DNA from: Gemmobacter sp.
Lineage (GTDB): Bacteria > Pseudomonadota > Alphaproteobacteria > Rhodobacterales > Rhodobacteraceae
Direction: 5' to 3'
NCBI RefSeq assembly: GCF_034676705.1
Contig: NZ_JAUCBS010000011.1
Span: 1-64,000 of the forward strand
Length of the DNA: 64,000 nucleotides
The translations under genes and the position numbers were made by a program. The notes under the pieces are model-generated. The model was not told the DNA's origin. It saw nothing but the letters and a program-made list of their open reading frames with translations, and ran no database searches. Below are positions 34,844-44,002 of this stretch, one piece after another (the stretch's first letter is position 1; each line of letters opens with the position of its first letter).

Positions 34844-36698
34844 CGGCCACTCCGTAGATCTCCTGCATCTCGCGGGCGAATTTCGTTTCGATGATGGTGC
34901 GGCGGATCTTCTGGGTGGCGGTAAGTTCGCCGTCGTCGTGGTCAAGTTCCTTTTCCAGAATGGCGAACCTGCGCACATTCTCGACCCGCGCGAAGCGGGT
35001 GTTGACCTTATCGACCACCGACTGGATCAGGGCGCGTACCTGCGGATTGCGGGCAAGCGAGCCATAGCCCGAATAGGCGATATCCTGTTCGCTGGCCCAG
35101 CGGCCCACCGTGTCGAAGTCGATCTGGATCAGCGCCCCGACAAACTTGCGCGCCTCGCCCACCACGATGGCCTCGCGGATGTAGGGGCTGTCGCGCAAGG
35201 CATTCTCGATTTCGGACGGGGCGATGTTCTTGCCGCCTGCGGTGATGATGATCGCCTTTTTGCGATCCACGATGGTCAGTTCGCCTGCTGCGTCGACTGT
35301 GCCGATGTCGCCTGTCTTCAGAAAGCCCTCGGGGGTCATCGTGGACTGAGTGGCGGCAGGATCATGCAGATAGCCGTGGAACACCGCGTCCGAGCGCAGC
35401 AGGATTTCTCCATCGTCGGCCAGTTTCCAGTCCGTGCCGGGCAGCGCCGTTCCGCAGGTGCCGATGCGCCATTTGCCCGGACGCTGCGAAAAGGCCATGC
35501 CGCTGCTTTCGGTCAGCCCATAGGCCTGGCAGATCGGCAGGCCTATCATGTCGAAGAAGGCCAGTGTCTCGCCCGAGACGGCGCCGCCGCCGCAGACCCG
35601 CACGGCTGAACGGTCCAGGCCCATATGCGCCTGAACATTGCGAAAGAACGTCCAGTGCCAGAACCGCTGTTCCAGCGCGTCGAGCGGACGGCTGCGGTCC
35701 GCAGCTCGGCGTTCGGCCAGTGTTCGGCCGCGCCGCAGCGCCAGCGCAAAGGGGCGCCGCCAGATGTTCTGACGTTCTCCGCTTCGGAACAGCAGGTCTT
35801 CGCGCAGTTTTTCCCAGATGCGGGGCACGCCCAGAAAAAAGCTGGGGGCGATTTCGCGGATGTTGGTGGCCACGGTCTCGACCGCTTCGGCAAAATTGAC
35901 CGTACCGCCCAGCAGCAGGTGCTGAACCATCGAATAGGTTCGTTCGCCGACATGGCACAGCGGCAGGTAGCACACGGCCGAATAGGGCGTGCGGTCCATG
36001 CCGCTGGCTTCGGCAAAGGCCGCCGTCGCCGCCGTCAGGTTGCGATGACTGAGCATCGCGCCCTTGGGCGCCCCGGTGGTACCCGATGTGTAGACCAGGA
36101 TGCACACGTCATCGACCGAGGTCGTGTCGATGTCGTGGTCCAGCCGGGCGGCCAGGGCAGGATCGGCCTCCAGTGCCTGGCGCCCGGTTTCGACGAAATT
36201 CTCGAACCATTCGAGGCCCGGTTCTTCATACTGCCGCATCCCGCGGGGGTCTACGGCCAGCACCAGTTTCAGATCCGGCAGGCCGCCCTCTCTCGCGCGG
36301 GCCTCGATCACCTTGTCGACCTGTTCCTGATCGCCACCGACGATGGCCTTTGCGGCACTGTGGCGGACGATATATTGCAGCTCGTTCCAGGGGTTGGTGG
36401 GGTAGATGCCCACCACCTCGACTCCGACGATCTCTGCGCCCAGATCGGCAAAGAACCACTCCGGCGTGCCCTCGCTGGCAATGGCGATCCGGTCGCCCCG
36501 CCCGATGCCGGCGCGAAGCAGCGCGGCCGCGAACTGGCGTGCGGTATCATAGTATTGCGCCCAGGTGATTTCCCGCCAGATGCCCAGATGCTTGAACCGC
36601 AGCGCCACTCCGCCCGGCGTGGTGCGGGCGTGAAAGCGCAACAGTTGCGGTAGGGTCATGGTGCGCGAACGCTCCAGCGTCAGTCGAGGTTCGGTCAT
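34827..36698 (-). CDS. AMP-forming acyl-CoA ligase (long-chain type)
   Basis: A 623-residue ANL-superfamily ligase, of the length of long-chain acyl-CoA synthetases. The phosphate loop is LVYTSGTTGAPKGAM (about residue 205), the adenine motif is QAYGLTESSGMAFS, and GFLKTGDIGTVDAAGELTIVDRKKA gives the hinge region. It activates a carboxylic acid to its CoA thioester. Its place between Liv transporter genes suggests that the imported acid is activated immediately on entry. Confidence 0.92.
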   Translation of the reverse strand: MTEPRLTLERSRTMTLPQLLRFHARTTPGGVALRFKHLGIWREITWAQYYDTARQFAAALLRAGIGRGDRIAIASEGTPEWFFADLGAEIVGVEVVGIYPTNPWNELQYIVRHSAAKAIVGGDQEQVDKVIEARAREGGLPDLKLVLAVDPRGMRQYEEPGLEWFENFVETGRQALEADPALAARLDHDIDTTSVDDVCILVYTSGTTGAPKGAMLSHRNLTAATAAFAEASGMDRTPYSAVCYLPLCHVGERTYSMVQHLLLGGTVNFAEAVETVATNIREIAPSFFLGVPRIWEKLREDLLFRSGERQNIWRRPFALALRRGRTLAERRAADRSRPLDALEQRFWHWTFFRNVQAHMGLDRSAVRVCGGGAVSGETLAFFDMIGLPICQAYGLTESSGMAFSQRPGKWRIGTCGTALPGTDWKLADDGEILLRSDAVFHGYLHDPAATQSTMTPEGFLKTGDIGTVDAAGELTIVDRKKAIIITAGGKNIAPSEIENALRDSPYIREAIVVGEARKFVGALIQIDFDTVGRWASEQDIAYSGYGSLARNPQVRALIQSVVDKVNTRFARVENVRRFAILEKELDHDDGELTATQKIRRTIIETKFAREMQEIYGVADAILH

Positions 36699-36703
36699 CT
36701 CAG

Positions 36704-37468
36704 CTACCCCTTACCCAGATAGGCGGCAAGGACCGCAGGATCGGCGCGCACCTCGTCCGGCCGGCCCGACGCGATCAGGCCGCCGAACTCCAGCACATAG
36801 ACGCGGTCCGAAAGGTCCATCACCACCCGCATGTCGTGTTCGATCATCAGGATGGCGATCCCGAATTCGTCGCGGATATCGAGGATGAAGCGCGCGATAT
36901 CCTCGCGTTCCTCCTGGTTCATTCCGGCCACGATCTCGTCCAGCAGCAGCAACTTGGGTTCGCAGGCCAGCGCACGGCCAAGTTCGACCCGCTTTTGCTG
37001 GCCATAGGACAACGAGCCGACGACGCGGTTGCGTAGGTGCTGGATTTCCAGAAAGTCGATGATTTCTTCTACCTTGCGGCGGGCTTGCGCCTCTTCGCGC
37101 CGAGCCGAACGCAGGAACATCATGGATTGCAGGGGGTTCGATGCGATGTGGGTGTGCCGCCCAACCAGCAGGTTTTCGACCACCGAGCTGTTCTTGAACA
37201 ACGCCAGGTTCTGAAAGGTCCGCGCCATGCCCAGACCGGCATACTGATCGGTCCGCATGCGGTTCATGCTGCGCCCGTCGAAGATGACCTTGCCCTGCGT
37301 TGGCCGCAGAACACCGCTGACCAGGTTGAACACCGTCGTCTTGCCCGCGCCGTTGGGGCCGATCAGGCTGACGATTTCGCGCGCATTGACATGCAGCGTC
37401 ACCTCGCGCACCGCAGCCAGCCCGCCGAAGTTCTTCGACAGGTTCTGGACATCCAGCACCCGGCTCAT
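36704..37468 (-). CDS. livG: ABC transporter ATP-binding protein LivG
   Basis: A 254-residue ATPase: Walker A IGPNGAGKTTVFN, signature LSYGQQKRVELGRAL, Walker B KLLLLDEIVAGM. The GLGMARTFQNLALFK segment is typical of LivG. The ATG at 37468 overlaps the livF stop. Together with LivF it powers the importer. Confidence 0.93.
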   Translation of the reverse strand: MSRVLDVQNLSKNFGGLAAVREVTLHVNAREIVSLIGPNGAGKTTVFNLVSGVLRPTQGKVIFDGRSMNRMRTDQYAGLGMARTFQNLALFKNSSVVENLLVGRHTHIASNPLQSMMFLRSARREEAQARRKVEEIIDFLEIQHLRNRVVGSLSYGQQKRVELGRALACEPKLLLLDEIVAGMNQEEREDIARFILDIRDEFGIAILMIEHDMRVVMDLSDRVYVLEFGGLIASGRPDEVRADPAVLAAYLGKG

Positions 37469-38313
37469 GACAGCCACCGCTTGCGGCGCTTGTATTGCTT
37501 GACGTCTCGCATGCTTTTCACGTCGCCGCTTCCCATGCCCAGATAGAATTCGCGGATGTCGGGATTGGCGCGCAGGTCGGCGGCCGACGCATCCATCACC
37601 ACCCGGCCGTTTTCAAGAACATAGCCATAGTCGGCGATCGCCAGCGCCTTGTTGGCGTTCTGTTCGACCAACAGGATCGTCATGCCTTCTTCGTCGCACA
37701 GGCGCCGGATGTGGCCCAGGATCTCGTCCACGATCAGGGGCGCAAGGCCCAGCGAAGGTTCGTCCAGCGCGAGAAGCCGCGGCCCCCCCATCAGCGCCCG
37801 GCCGATCGCAACCATCTGCTGCTCGCCCCCCGACAGATAGCCCGATACCCGGCGGGTGTGCTTACGCAGGGCGGGAAACAGCGCGTAAACGCGTTCGCGC
37901 CGCGAGGACAGTTCGCGCGCCGGGCAATGGTGGCCGCCGGCGGTCAGATTCTCGTCCACCGTCATCTGGCTGAACAGCTTGCGCCCCTCGGGGATGTGGA
38001 CAAGCCCGCCAGCCACGATCCTTGCCGAATCCAACGCCCGAAGATCGCGCCCGTCAAAGCGCAGATCGCCTTTTTCGATCCGGCCATCCTCGGCGTCGAG
38101 AATGCCCGAAATGGCCTTGAGTATGGTAGACTTGCCCGCGCCGTTAGTCCCCAACAGCGCCACAACCTTGCCCGTGGGCACGTTCAGCGACACGTCACGG
38201 ACGGCCTCGGTCGCGCCGCCATAGACAACCCGCAGGTTGGTGATCGCCAGAAGCGACTGGCCGAGATCGGCCGGAGGGATGGTCATTCCCGTAGGTTCCA
38301 TTGTGGAGATCAT
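37465..38313 (-). CDS. livF: ABC transporter ATP-binding protein LivF
   Basis: An approximately 282-residue ATPase: Walker A LGTNGAGKSTILK, signature YLSGGEQQMVAIGRALMG, Walker B RLLALDEPSLGLAPL, all typical of LivF. The start is uncertain: ATGs at 38313, 38301 and 38286 lie close together, and the first has the better upstream purines. It is 35 bp downstream of the Rieske oxygenase gene in the same operon. Confidence 0.92.
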   Translation of the reverse strand: MISTMEPTGMTIPPADLGQSLLAITNLRVVYGGATEAVRDVSLNVPTGKVVALLGTNGAGKSTILKAISGILDAEDGRIEKGDLRFDGRDLRALDSARIVAGGLVHIPEGRKLFSQMTVDENLTAGGHHCPARELSSRRERVYALFPALRKHTRRVSGYLSGGEQQMVAIGRALMGGPRLLALDEPSLGLAPLIVDEILGHIRRLCDEEGMTILLVEQNANKALAIADYGYVLENGRVVMDASAADLRANPDIREFYLGMGSGDVKSMRDVKQYKRRKRWLS

Positions 38314-38348
38314 CTCTTGGTGAACCGGGCCGGAGCCTTGCGGGCCCG

Positions 38349-39506
38349 TCAGGTGTTCATCTGATCGGTCGCGGCCTGGATCTGGCCGTGGAAATGGTGC
38401 AGCCCCGGTTCGTTGCGGCCAAAGACCAGCTCGTCCCCGGGCATGTAGGGGGCCACCTCCTGGATGGTCTTGCACATGGCCCAGTCCTCGGCCACGACGG
38501 TGCCGATCAGGATTTTCCAGTTGCGATCCCATTTTTCCTTTTTCTCGGGCACCGCATCTTCCTTGCGGGTGATCGACTGGACCCGGACCCGGCAGGTATC
38601 CGGCCGCTTGCCCGGGTAGGCCGTCCAGGATTCGAAATGGTCGCCCTGCCAGACCAGCACGGTGTTGGGAAACAGCACATAGTTGACGGCGATGGTCTTG
38701 AGCAGATCCCAGTTGCTCATCACCGAGGTATCGGCATCGCGGATGGTGTCAAACGATTTGCGCACCCCGATCAACCGGCCATTGCGGCCGAATTCGTCCC
38801 AGGGCGAATGCCAGCCATAGAAATACGGAGAGATCGAGTTCTGGTGCAGCTTGGCGAAATGATAGACTTCAAGGAATCCGTCGATGACGAATTTCCAGTT
38901 CATGTCGAAGTCCAGGTATTCGTCGCGTTCCATCACCATGTCGGCCATGCCATAGGCCGCCAGTTCGTCATCCAGCCTGCCCAGATGGGCGGCCACGTCG
39001 ATGGACGATCCGCGCTCCAGCTGGACCCAGATCAGGCCGTGACGCACCTCGCAGGGCAGTTCGGCCAGGCCGTAGCTCTCGCGCTCCAGCCCGTCGAAGC
39101 CTTCAGGGCGCGGGGTCTGCATCAGGGCGCCGTCGGTCTTGAAGGACCAGGCGTGGTAGGGGCAGACGAACAACCGGCGATTGCCGGTTTCCTCGGCGCA
39201 CAGCCGCGCTCCGCGATGCCGGCAGATGTTGAGGAACGCCTTGATCGTCCCATCGGCCTGCCGAACCAGCAAGACCGGCACTCCGGTGGAATCGTCGGTG
39301 CGGAAATCGCCGGCGTTGGGGATCTGGCTTTCGTGGCCAAGGATCATCGGATACCGCGCCAGCATCCGCCGTTCCCGCGCGGCCCAGTCGGGGTCGTAAT
39401 AGGCGCTGGCCGGATGACGGCCAACCTGTTCGGTCATGCGGGTGGTGTTGTCGGTAAAGAACGACCGGATCTCGTCGACCACGCGGTCGAGTTCGGAACG
39501 CTGCAT
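38349..39506 (-). CDS. Rieske non-heme iron oxygenase, large subunit
   Basis: A 385-residue ring-hydroxylating oxygenase alpha subunit. The Rieske cluster ligands are C95, H97 (NICRHRG) and C115, H118 (VCPYHAW). The mononuclear iron site is in DGFLEVYHFAKLH, with H216 and H221. No canonical beta subunit is adjacent, although the SnoaL-like protein at 46414 has the same general fold. It hydroxylates or demethylates its substrate with electrons from the ferredoxin at 31320. First gene of its operon, with a TetR-type dyad about 100 bp upstream. Confidence 0.93.
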   Translation of the reverse strand: MQRSELDRVVDEIRSFFTDNTTRMTEQVGRHPASAYYDPDWAARERRMLARYPMILGHESQIPNAGDFRTDDSTGVPVLLVRQADGTIKAFLNICRHRGARLCAEETGNRRLFVCPYHAWSFKTDGALMQTPRPEGFDGLERESYGLAELPCEVRHGLIWVQLERGSSIDVAAHLGRLDDELAAYGMADMVMERDEYLDFDMNWKFVIDGFLEVYHFAKLHQNSISPYFYGWHSPWDEFGRNGRLIGVRKSFDTIRDADTSVMSNWDLLKTIAVNYVLFPNTVLVWQGDHFESWTAYPGKRPDTCRVRVQSITRKEDAVPEKKEKWDRNWKILIGTVVAEDWAMCKTIQEVAPYMPGDELVFGRNEPGLHHFHGQIQAATDQMNT

Positions 39507-39575
39507 GGCTTGCCTCCCCTGAAGCCCGGGTTTGGCCGTTGTGGCCTGTTGGCACGGGCTGTCTTGCTAATGATG

Positions 39576-39604
39576 ACTATGAGGCGCTGCATATGGTCTG
39601 TCAA
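39576..39604 (-). promoter_or_regulatory. Candidate promoter of the Rieske/Liv operon
   Basis: Reading leftward, TTGACA (39599-39604) is followed after 17 bases by CATAGT (39576-39581), a plausible -35/-10 pair about 70 bases before the Rieske start codon. The -35 box overlaps the edge of the dyad at 39601-39616, so a bound repressor would block polymerase. Confidence 0.5.
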
Positions 39605-39616
39605 CTATAATGTTGA
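39601..39616. promoter_or_regulatory. Putative TetR operator upstream of the Rieske operon
   Basis: TCAACTATAATGTTGA is a dyad with arms TCAAC and GTTGA separated by 6 bases. The same 16 bases occur at 46959-46974 and a perfect version at 50103-50118, all in control regions of module B. The TetR gene at 47068 is the obvious candidate regulator. Confidence 0.7.
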
Positions 39617-39672
39617 CTGATGGAGGATGGATTTTTGACAGCTTAGTAAATTGAAAACACGAAATAATTTAA

Positions 39673-39700
39673 GATCACACATCCCTCTGGCTGTGCGATC
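39673..39700 (-). terminator. Rho-independent-like terminator after the ferredoxin reductase
   Basis: Leftward, GATCGCACA (39692-39700) pairs with TGTGTGATC (39673-39681) with one mismatch and is followed by TTAAATTATTT. This fits termination of the operon ending at 39728 and would separate it from the Rieske operon, which has its own promoter. Confidence 0.6.
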
Positions 39701-39727
39701 TGCCGAGTCCTTTTGACAGGGACGGCG

Positions 39728-40930
39728 CTATAGAAGGGACTTCAGATCCATGGCAGGATCGGCAAGCATCGCGGGATCGGGGCTGCGGCCCGCCTCGATC
39801 AGGCGCTTGCCGATCATATAGGCGCGTGCGTCGCCAAGGGCGTCAACTGCAAGCAGGGTGTCACCGGCGAAATACCAGTGGCTGGGCGTTGGTCCGGGAC
39901 GGATCACCACCCGGTCATGGCCCAGATTCAGCCCGGCGATCTGCAATTTCAGATCATACTGGTCCGACCAGAACCAGGGTTTCGGGTGGTAGGGACGGGC
40001 GGCGCCCAGAATGTTCGCGGCCACCGCCTCGGCCTGGTCGATGGCGTTCTGCACACTTTCCAGACGCAGCTGATGGCCCCGAAACGGCAGCAGGGTGCAA
40101 TCGCCGGCCGCCCAGATCGCCGGGTCCGCCGTGCGGCCGAAGGCATCGACGACCACCCCGCCCGCCACCGGCAGCCCCGCCGCCGCAGCCAGGCCCGCCG
40201 AGGGTTCCACCCCGATGCCGACCACGGCCAGACTGGCGGCAATCTGACGCCCGTCGGCCAGGCGCGCACCAGTCAACCGCGTGTCCCCCAGCAGCCGGTC
40301 AAGGCCCACGCCCTCGATGATCTCTACCTCGTGGCGTCGGTGCAATGCGCGGATGAAATCGGCGGTTTCGGGCGCTGCAACTCGGCCCAGAATGCGCGGG
40401 GCGGCCTCGATAACCGTGACTTCCAGGCCAAGTTTGCGGGCCACCGCTGCCGCCTCCAGCCCGATATAGCCGCCGCCGACCACCAGCAACCGGCGCCCCG
40501 GCGTCATCTCCGGCGCCAGCGCGTCGATATCGGCCACCCGCCGCACCACATGCACCCCAGGCAGGTCGCCGCCAATTGCCGCAGGCACGCGGCGCGGTTC
40601 GGCACCGGTGGCCAGAACCAACGTGTCATAGCGCAGGACGTCATCGCCCAACCGCACCTCCTGAGCGCTGCGGTTGATGGACAGGACCGGCTGGCCCAGC
40701 CGCAGATCTATCTGTTGCTCGGCCCAGAACGCCTCGGGGCGCAGCAACAGGCGGTCCATCGCCATCTCGCCCAGCAGGTATTTCTTTGACAGCGGCGGGC
40801 GCTGATAGGGCGGCGCTGTTTCGTCGCCGACCATCACCAGCGGGCCCCGATGGCCAAGCGCCCGCAGCTTCATCGCGGCCGATGCGCCAGCTTGACCCGC
40901 GCCGATGATGACAATGCGGCCCGTCGTCAT
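39728..40930 (-). CDS. FAD/NAD(P)H ferredoxin reductase
   Basis: A 400-residue oxygenase-coupled reductase with two Rossmann motifs, IVIIGAGQAGASAAMKL (about residues 5-21) and LLVVGGGYIGLEAAAV (about 148-163), ATGAEPRRVP between them, WAAGDCTLLP for FAD contact, and a C-terminal reductase domain. It should take electrons from NAD(P)H and pass them to the [2Fe-2S] ferredoxin encoded at 31320. Its start overlaps the epimerase stop by 4 bp. Confidence 0.92.
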   Translation of the reverse strand: MTTGRIVIIGAGQAGASAAMKLRALGHRGPLVMVGDETAPPYQRPPLSKKYLLGEMAMDRLLLRPEAFWAEQQIDLRLGQPVLSINRSAQEVRLGDDVLRYDTLVLATGAEPRRVPAAIGGDLPGVHVVRRVADIDALAPEMTPGRRLLVVGGGYIGLEAAAVARKLGLEVTVIEAAPRILGRVAAPETADFIRALHRRHEVEIIEGVGLDRLLGDTRLTGARLADGRQIAASLAVVGIGVEPSAGLAAAAGLPVAGGVVVDAFGRTADPAIWAAGDCTLLPFRGHQLRLESVQNAIDQAEAVAANILGAARPYHPKPWFWSDQYDLKLQIAGLNLGHDRVVIRPGPTPSHWYFAGDTLLAVDALGDARAYMIGKRLIEAGRSPDPAMLADPAMDLKSLL

Positions 40931-42054
40931 GCCGAAGCCGCCTTGGGATGGTCATAGGGATGGCCCCGGCGGATCGGCGCGCCAAAGGCCGGCACATCGG
41001 CAAGGGCGGTGTCCCACCAGCCCAGCAGCGCATCTTCGGCGGCATAATCGAAATCGGCGCTGCCCAAGGGGGCGACATCGCCCGCAGGCACGGCATAGGG
41101 GTTGGCCAACCAATAGTCGACCGTCCGCCGCAGCCAGTCCAGCGGGTCGACCCGTTCGCGGTATCCCAGATCGCGCTCGGCCAGCGACGGCAGGGCCATG
41201 TTGTGTTCCAGCCATCCGTCGGCAACGCTGCCGGCGTTCTGGCTGAACAGGAATTCGCCGGCCATCGGAATGGCCGAACTGCCGACCGGCGCGACCGACG
41301 GCGGTATATCTACAAACTCGAAGCTGTGGCCCAGCATACCGGCAATCAGCGTCACCCATTGCCGCTGCGTGAACTGGCGCCGGTCGCCGGCATGGAAAAT
41401 CCGCCCGGCAGCGACGTCGGGCCGGTCCAGCACCGCGCCGATGACACCGGCCGCGTTGGGAGCGGCACAGCGCCCGGTCAACTGCAATCCGCCGCCGGCC
41501 AGGGCCCAGCGGCGGCGGCCATCGCGCACGCGCTGGATGACGTGCCATTCCATGGGGACCAGCGAATGCGGTCCATAGACATAGGGATAGCGCACGATGG
41601 TTGCCGCAAAACCGCCCGCCTTGCCCAGGTTCAGCACATCCTGTTCGGTGCGCGCGATCTTGGGGACGATGCCGGTCATGTTGACGGGGCTCGTCCGGGC
41701 ATCGGCAACCGGATCATCTTCATGCAGCGGCGCACCGGCGCCAAGGCGACACACCGGCGTGCCGCCGACGGCGACGAACTGGCCCGTGCGCCCGGCCAGC
41801 GCCTCGGCCAGAAGCCGGGTGCGGCCATAGCTGGCGACCACCACATCCCAGTCACACCCGCCCAGATCCGTCTGGATCGTCTCGCGGAAATGCGGATCGC
41901 CCGTGATGAAACGCAGCCCGGTCTGATCAAGCGTATGGTTGAAGCGCCCCCGATTGTAGAGCGTCACGTCATAGCCCCGGGCCTGCAATTCGTCGATGAT
42001 CGCCCGGCCGGTGGCTGCCGTGCCACCCACCAGAAGTGCGGTCCTTGTCATCAC
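40927..42054 (-). CDS. NAD-dependent epimerase/dehydratase family protein
   Basis: A 375-residue extended SDR. ALLVGGTAATGRAIIDEL is the cofactor motif and FAATIVRYPYVYGPHSLVP the region after the active site, as in NAD-dependent epimerases and related reductases. The usual YxxxK active site is not evident, so chemistry is unclear; isoflavone-reductase-like or steroid-type dehydrogenation is possible. Within the leftward operon it overlaps the reductase gene downstream. Confidence 0.82.
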   Translation of the reverse strand: MMTRTALLVGGTAATGRAIIDELQARGYDVTLYNRGRFNHTLDQTGLRFITGDPHFRETIQTDLGGCDWDVVVASYGRTRLLAEALAGRTGQFVAVGGTPVCRLGAGAPLHEDDPVADARTSPVNMTGIVPKIARTEQDVLNLGKAGGFAATIVRYPYVYGPHSLVPMEWHVIQRVRDGRRRWALAGGGLQLTGRCAAPNAAGVIGAVLDRPDVAAGRIFHAGDRRQFTQRQWVTLIAGMLGHSFEFVDIPPSVAPVGSSAIPMAGEFLFSQNAGSVADGWLEHNMALPSLAERDLGYRERVDPLDWLRRTVDYWLANPYAVPAGDVAPLGSADFDYAAEDALLGWWDTALADVPAFGAPIRRGHPYDHPKAASA

Positions 42055-42066
42055 CCCGTCCTCCGG

Positions 42067-42873
42067 TCAGTTCTGCGTCTTGCCGATGCTGCCCACGAAA
42101 CGGCGCATCCCTGCCAGCCAGCGGTCGGGGTTCTCGGCCTTGCGCCGGTGCATTTCGGCGACCTCGGGATGCGGCAGGATCAGGAATTGCTCGGCCCGCA
42201 CGCCGTCTTCGACACAGGCGGCCACCTCGTCGGGGTCCAGCGTGCGCCCAATCTTGGCCAGTTCCCGCGTGGCGGCATTGCCCGAGGAGACCGACTCTGC
42301 CAGCATCTGCGTGCGCACCGCCTGCGGGCAGATCGCCGACACGCGGATACCCTGATCCCCATGGGTCACGGCAAGCCATTCGGCAAAGGCGACGGCGGCG
42401 TGTTTGGTGGCCGCATAGGACGCAGCGCCAGGGGCAGTCAGCAGCCCGGCGGCTGAGCAGTTGTTCAGGATGTAGCCCCGCTGCCGCGCCAGCATGCCCG
42501 GCAACACGGCGCGGGCGGCATGGACATGGGCCATGACATTGATCGACCAGGCCCGGTTCCAAATCTCGTCCGGTGCCTCGGCGCCGCCGTCCTGATTGAT
42601 CCCGGCGTTGGAACAGATGATGTCGACCGGCCCCAGTTCAGCCTCGGCGCGGGCGACCAGGGCCTGTATGTCGGCCTCCACGGATACATCGGCGCGTTGC
42701 GGGATGGCGATGCCGCCGGAGGCGCGGATCCGCGCCGCGACGGCTTCCGCAGCGGCGGCGTTCAGATCGCCGACCAGAACGCGCGCGCCCCGGCCGGCAA
42801 AGCGTTCCGCGATGGCGGCGCCGATGCCATTGCCCGCGCCGGTGATGACCAGGGTGGTTCCTGCGATGTCCAT
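42067..42873 (-). CDS. Short-chain dehydrogenase/reductase
   Basis: A 268-residue classical SDR: cofactor motif VITGAGNGIGAAIAERF (about 9-25), ICSNAGINQDG, catalytic serine in NNCSAAGLLTAPGAASYAA and YAATKHA (YxxxK). It should oxidise or reduce an alcohol/ketone of the pathway with NAD(P). It lies 12 bp upstream of the epimerase gene. Confidence 0.92.
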   Translation of the reverse strand: MDIAGTTLVITGAGNGIGAAIAERFAGRGARVLVGDLNAAAAEAVAARIRASGGIAIPQRADVSVEADIQALVARAEAELGPVDIICSNAGINQDGGAEAPDEIWNRAWSINVMAHVHAARAVLPGMLARQRGYILNNCSAAGLLTAPGAASYAATKHAAVAFAEWLAVTHGDQGIRVSAICPQAVRTQMLAESVSSGNAATRELAKIGRTLDPDEVAACVEDGVRAEQFLILPHPEVAEMHRRKAENPDRWLAGMRRFVGSIGKTQN

Positions 42874-42898
42874 GGGTCTCCTCGTGGTTCCGGTGTGT

Positions 42899-44002
42899 TC
42901 AGCGGGGATCGGGGATGGGCAGCCGACGCGTGATGGTCAGGCCGAACCCCTCCAGCGCTGCAAGTTTTGCCTGGCTGGAGGTCAGCAGCGCCATCTGCCG
43001 CACACCCAGGTGCCGCAGGATTTGCGCCCCCACGCCATAGTCGCGGTCGCTCATGGTGCGGCTATAGTCCTGTCGCCCGCCCGCGATCCGCCGCGACAGC
43101 GAGGCAGGGTCGGGGTCCTGGACAAACACGCCCACCGCCGGCCCGTCATGCGCGGCCAGCGTGGCCAGCGCCCTGGGAACATAACCCTGCCGGGCGGCCG
43201 TCCAGCCCAGCAGATCGGCGGTCAGGTCGACCTGATGGACGCGCACCAGCGTTTCCGCATCGGGCCGGATGGGGCCCTTGACCAGCGCGAGGTGTTCGCC
43301 GCCATCCACCGTGTTGCGGAAAACGTGAATATCGAAGCTGGCGCCGAAATGGGTTTCGAACGGGCCGTCGGCCACCGGATGAACGATGGTTTCAAACCTG
43401 CGGCGATGGGCGATCAGATCGGCGATTGTCCCGATCTTCAGCCCATGCCGGCGGGCAAAGACGATCAGTTCGGGCAGGCGTGCCATGGTGCCGTCGTCGT
43501 TCATCACCTCGCAGATCACCCCCGCCGGGACCAGCCCGGCGAGGCGGGCGATGTCCACGGCCGCCTCGGTGTGGCCGGCCCGGACCAGCACGCCACCGTC
43601 CCGCGCGACCAGCGGAAAGACGTGGCCGGGGCTGACCAGATCGTCGGGTCCGCTGGCTGGATCGGTCGCCACCCCAATGGTCCGGGCGCGGTCATGGGCG
43701 GAAATGCCGGTGCTGATCCCGTCGCGCGCCTCGATCGAGACGGTAAAGGCCGTGCCATGGCCCGAGGTGTTCGTTCGCGCCATGGGCGTCAGCCCCAGTT
43801 GCCCGGCGCGCGCGGCGGTGAGTGCCAGGCAGATCAGCCCCCGCGCGTGCTGGGCCATGAAGTTGATCGCCTCGGGCGTGGCGAACTGGGCGGGGATGAC
43901 GATATCGCCTTCGTTCTCGCGGTCCGGCGCATCGACCAGAATGAAAGGGCGGCCGTTGCGGGCCTCGTCCACGATGGTCTCGACGTTGACAAGATCGCTC
44001 AT
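42899..44002 (-). CDS. RibBA-like protein: DHBP synthase domain plus degenerate GTP cyclohydrolase II domain
   Basis: A 367-residue protein. Residues 1-200 form a 3,4-dihydroxy-2-butanone 4-phosphate synthase domain (VDAPDRENEGDIV near 23-35; TSGHGTAFTVSIEA near 79-92; RAGHTEAAVDIARLAG near 141-156). The rest follows GTP cyclohydrolase II (HLALVKGPI, LVRVHQVDLTADLLG), but the zinc-binding cysteines of the normal VRVHSECLTGDV region are replaced (D259 at the first), so that domain is probably inactive. It may supply a flavin precursor for the flavoenzymes here. ATGA overlap with the DUF2889 gene upstream. Confidence 0.87.
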   Translation of the reverse strand: MSDLVNVETIVDEARNGRPFILVDAPDRENEGDIVIPAQFATPEAINFMAQHARGLICLALTAARAGQLGLTPMARTNTSGHGTAFTVSIEARDGISTGISAHDRARTIGVATDPASGPDDLVSPGHVFPLVARDGGVLVRAGHTEAAVDIARLAGLVPAGVICEVMNDDGTMARLPELIVFARRHGLKIGTIADLIAHRRRFETIVHPVADGPFETHFGASFDIHVFRNTVDGGEHLALVKGPIRPDAETLVRVHQVDLTADLLGWTAARQGYVPRALATLAAHDGPAVGVFVQDPDPASLSRRIAGGRQDYSRTMSDRDYGVGAQILRHLGVRQMALLTSSQAKLAALEGFGLTITRRLPIPDPR

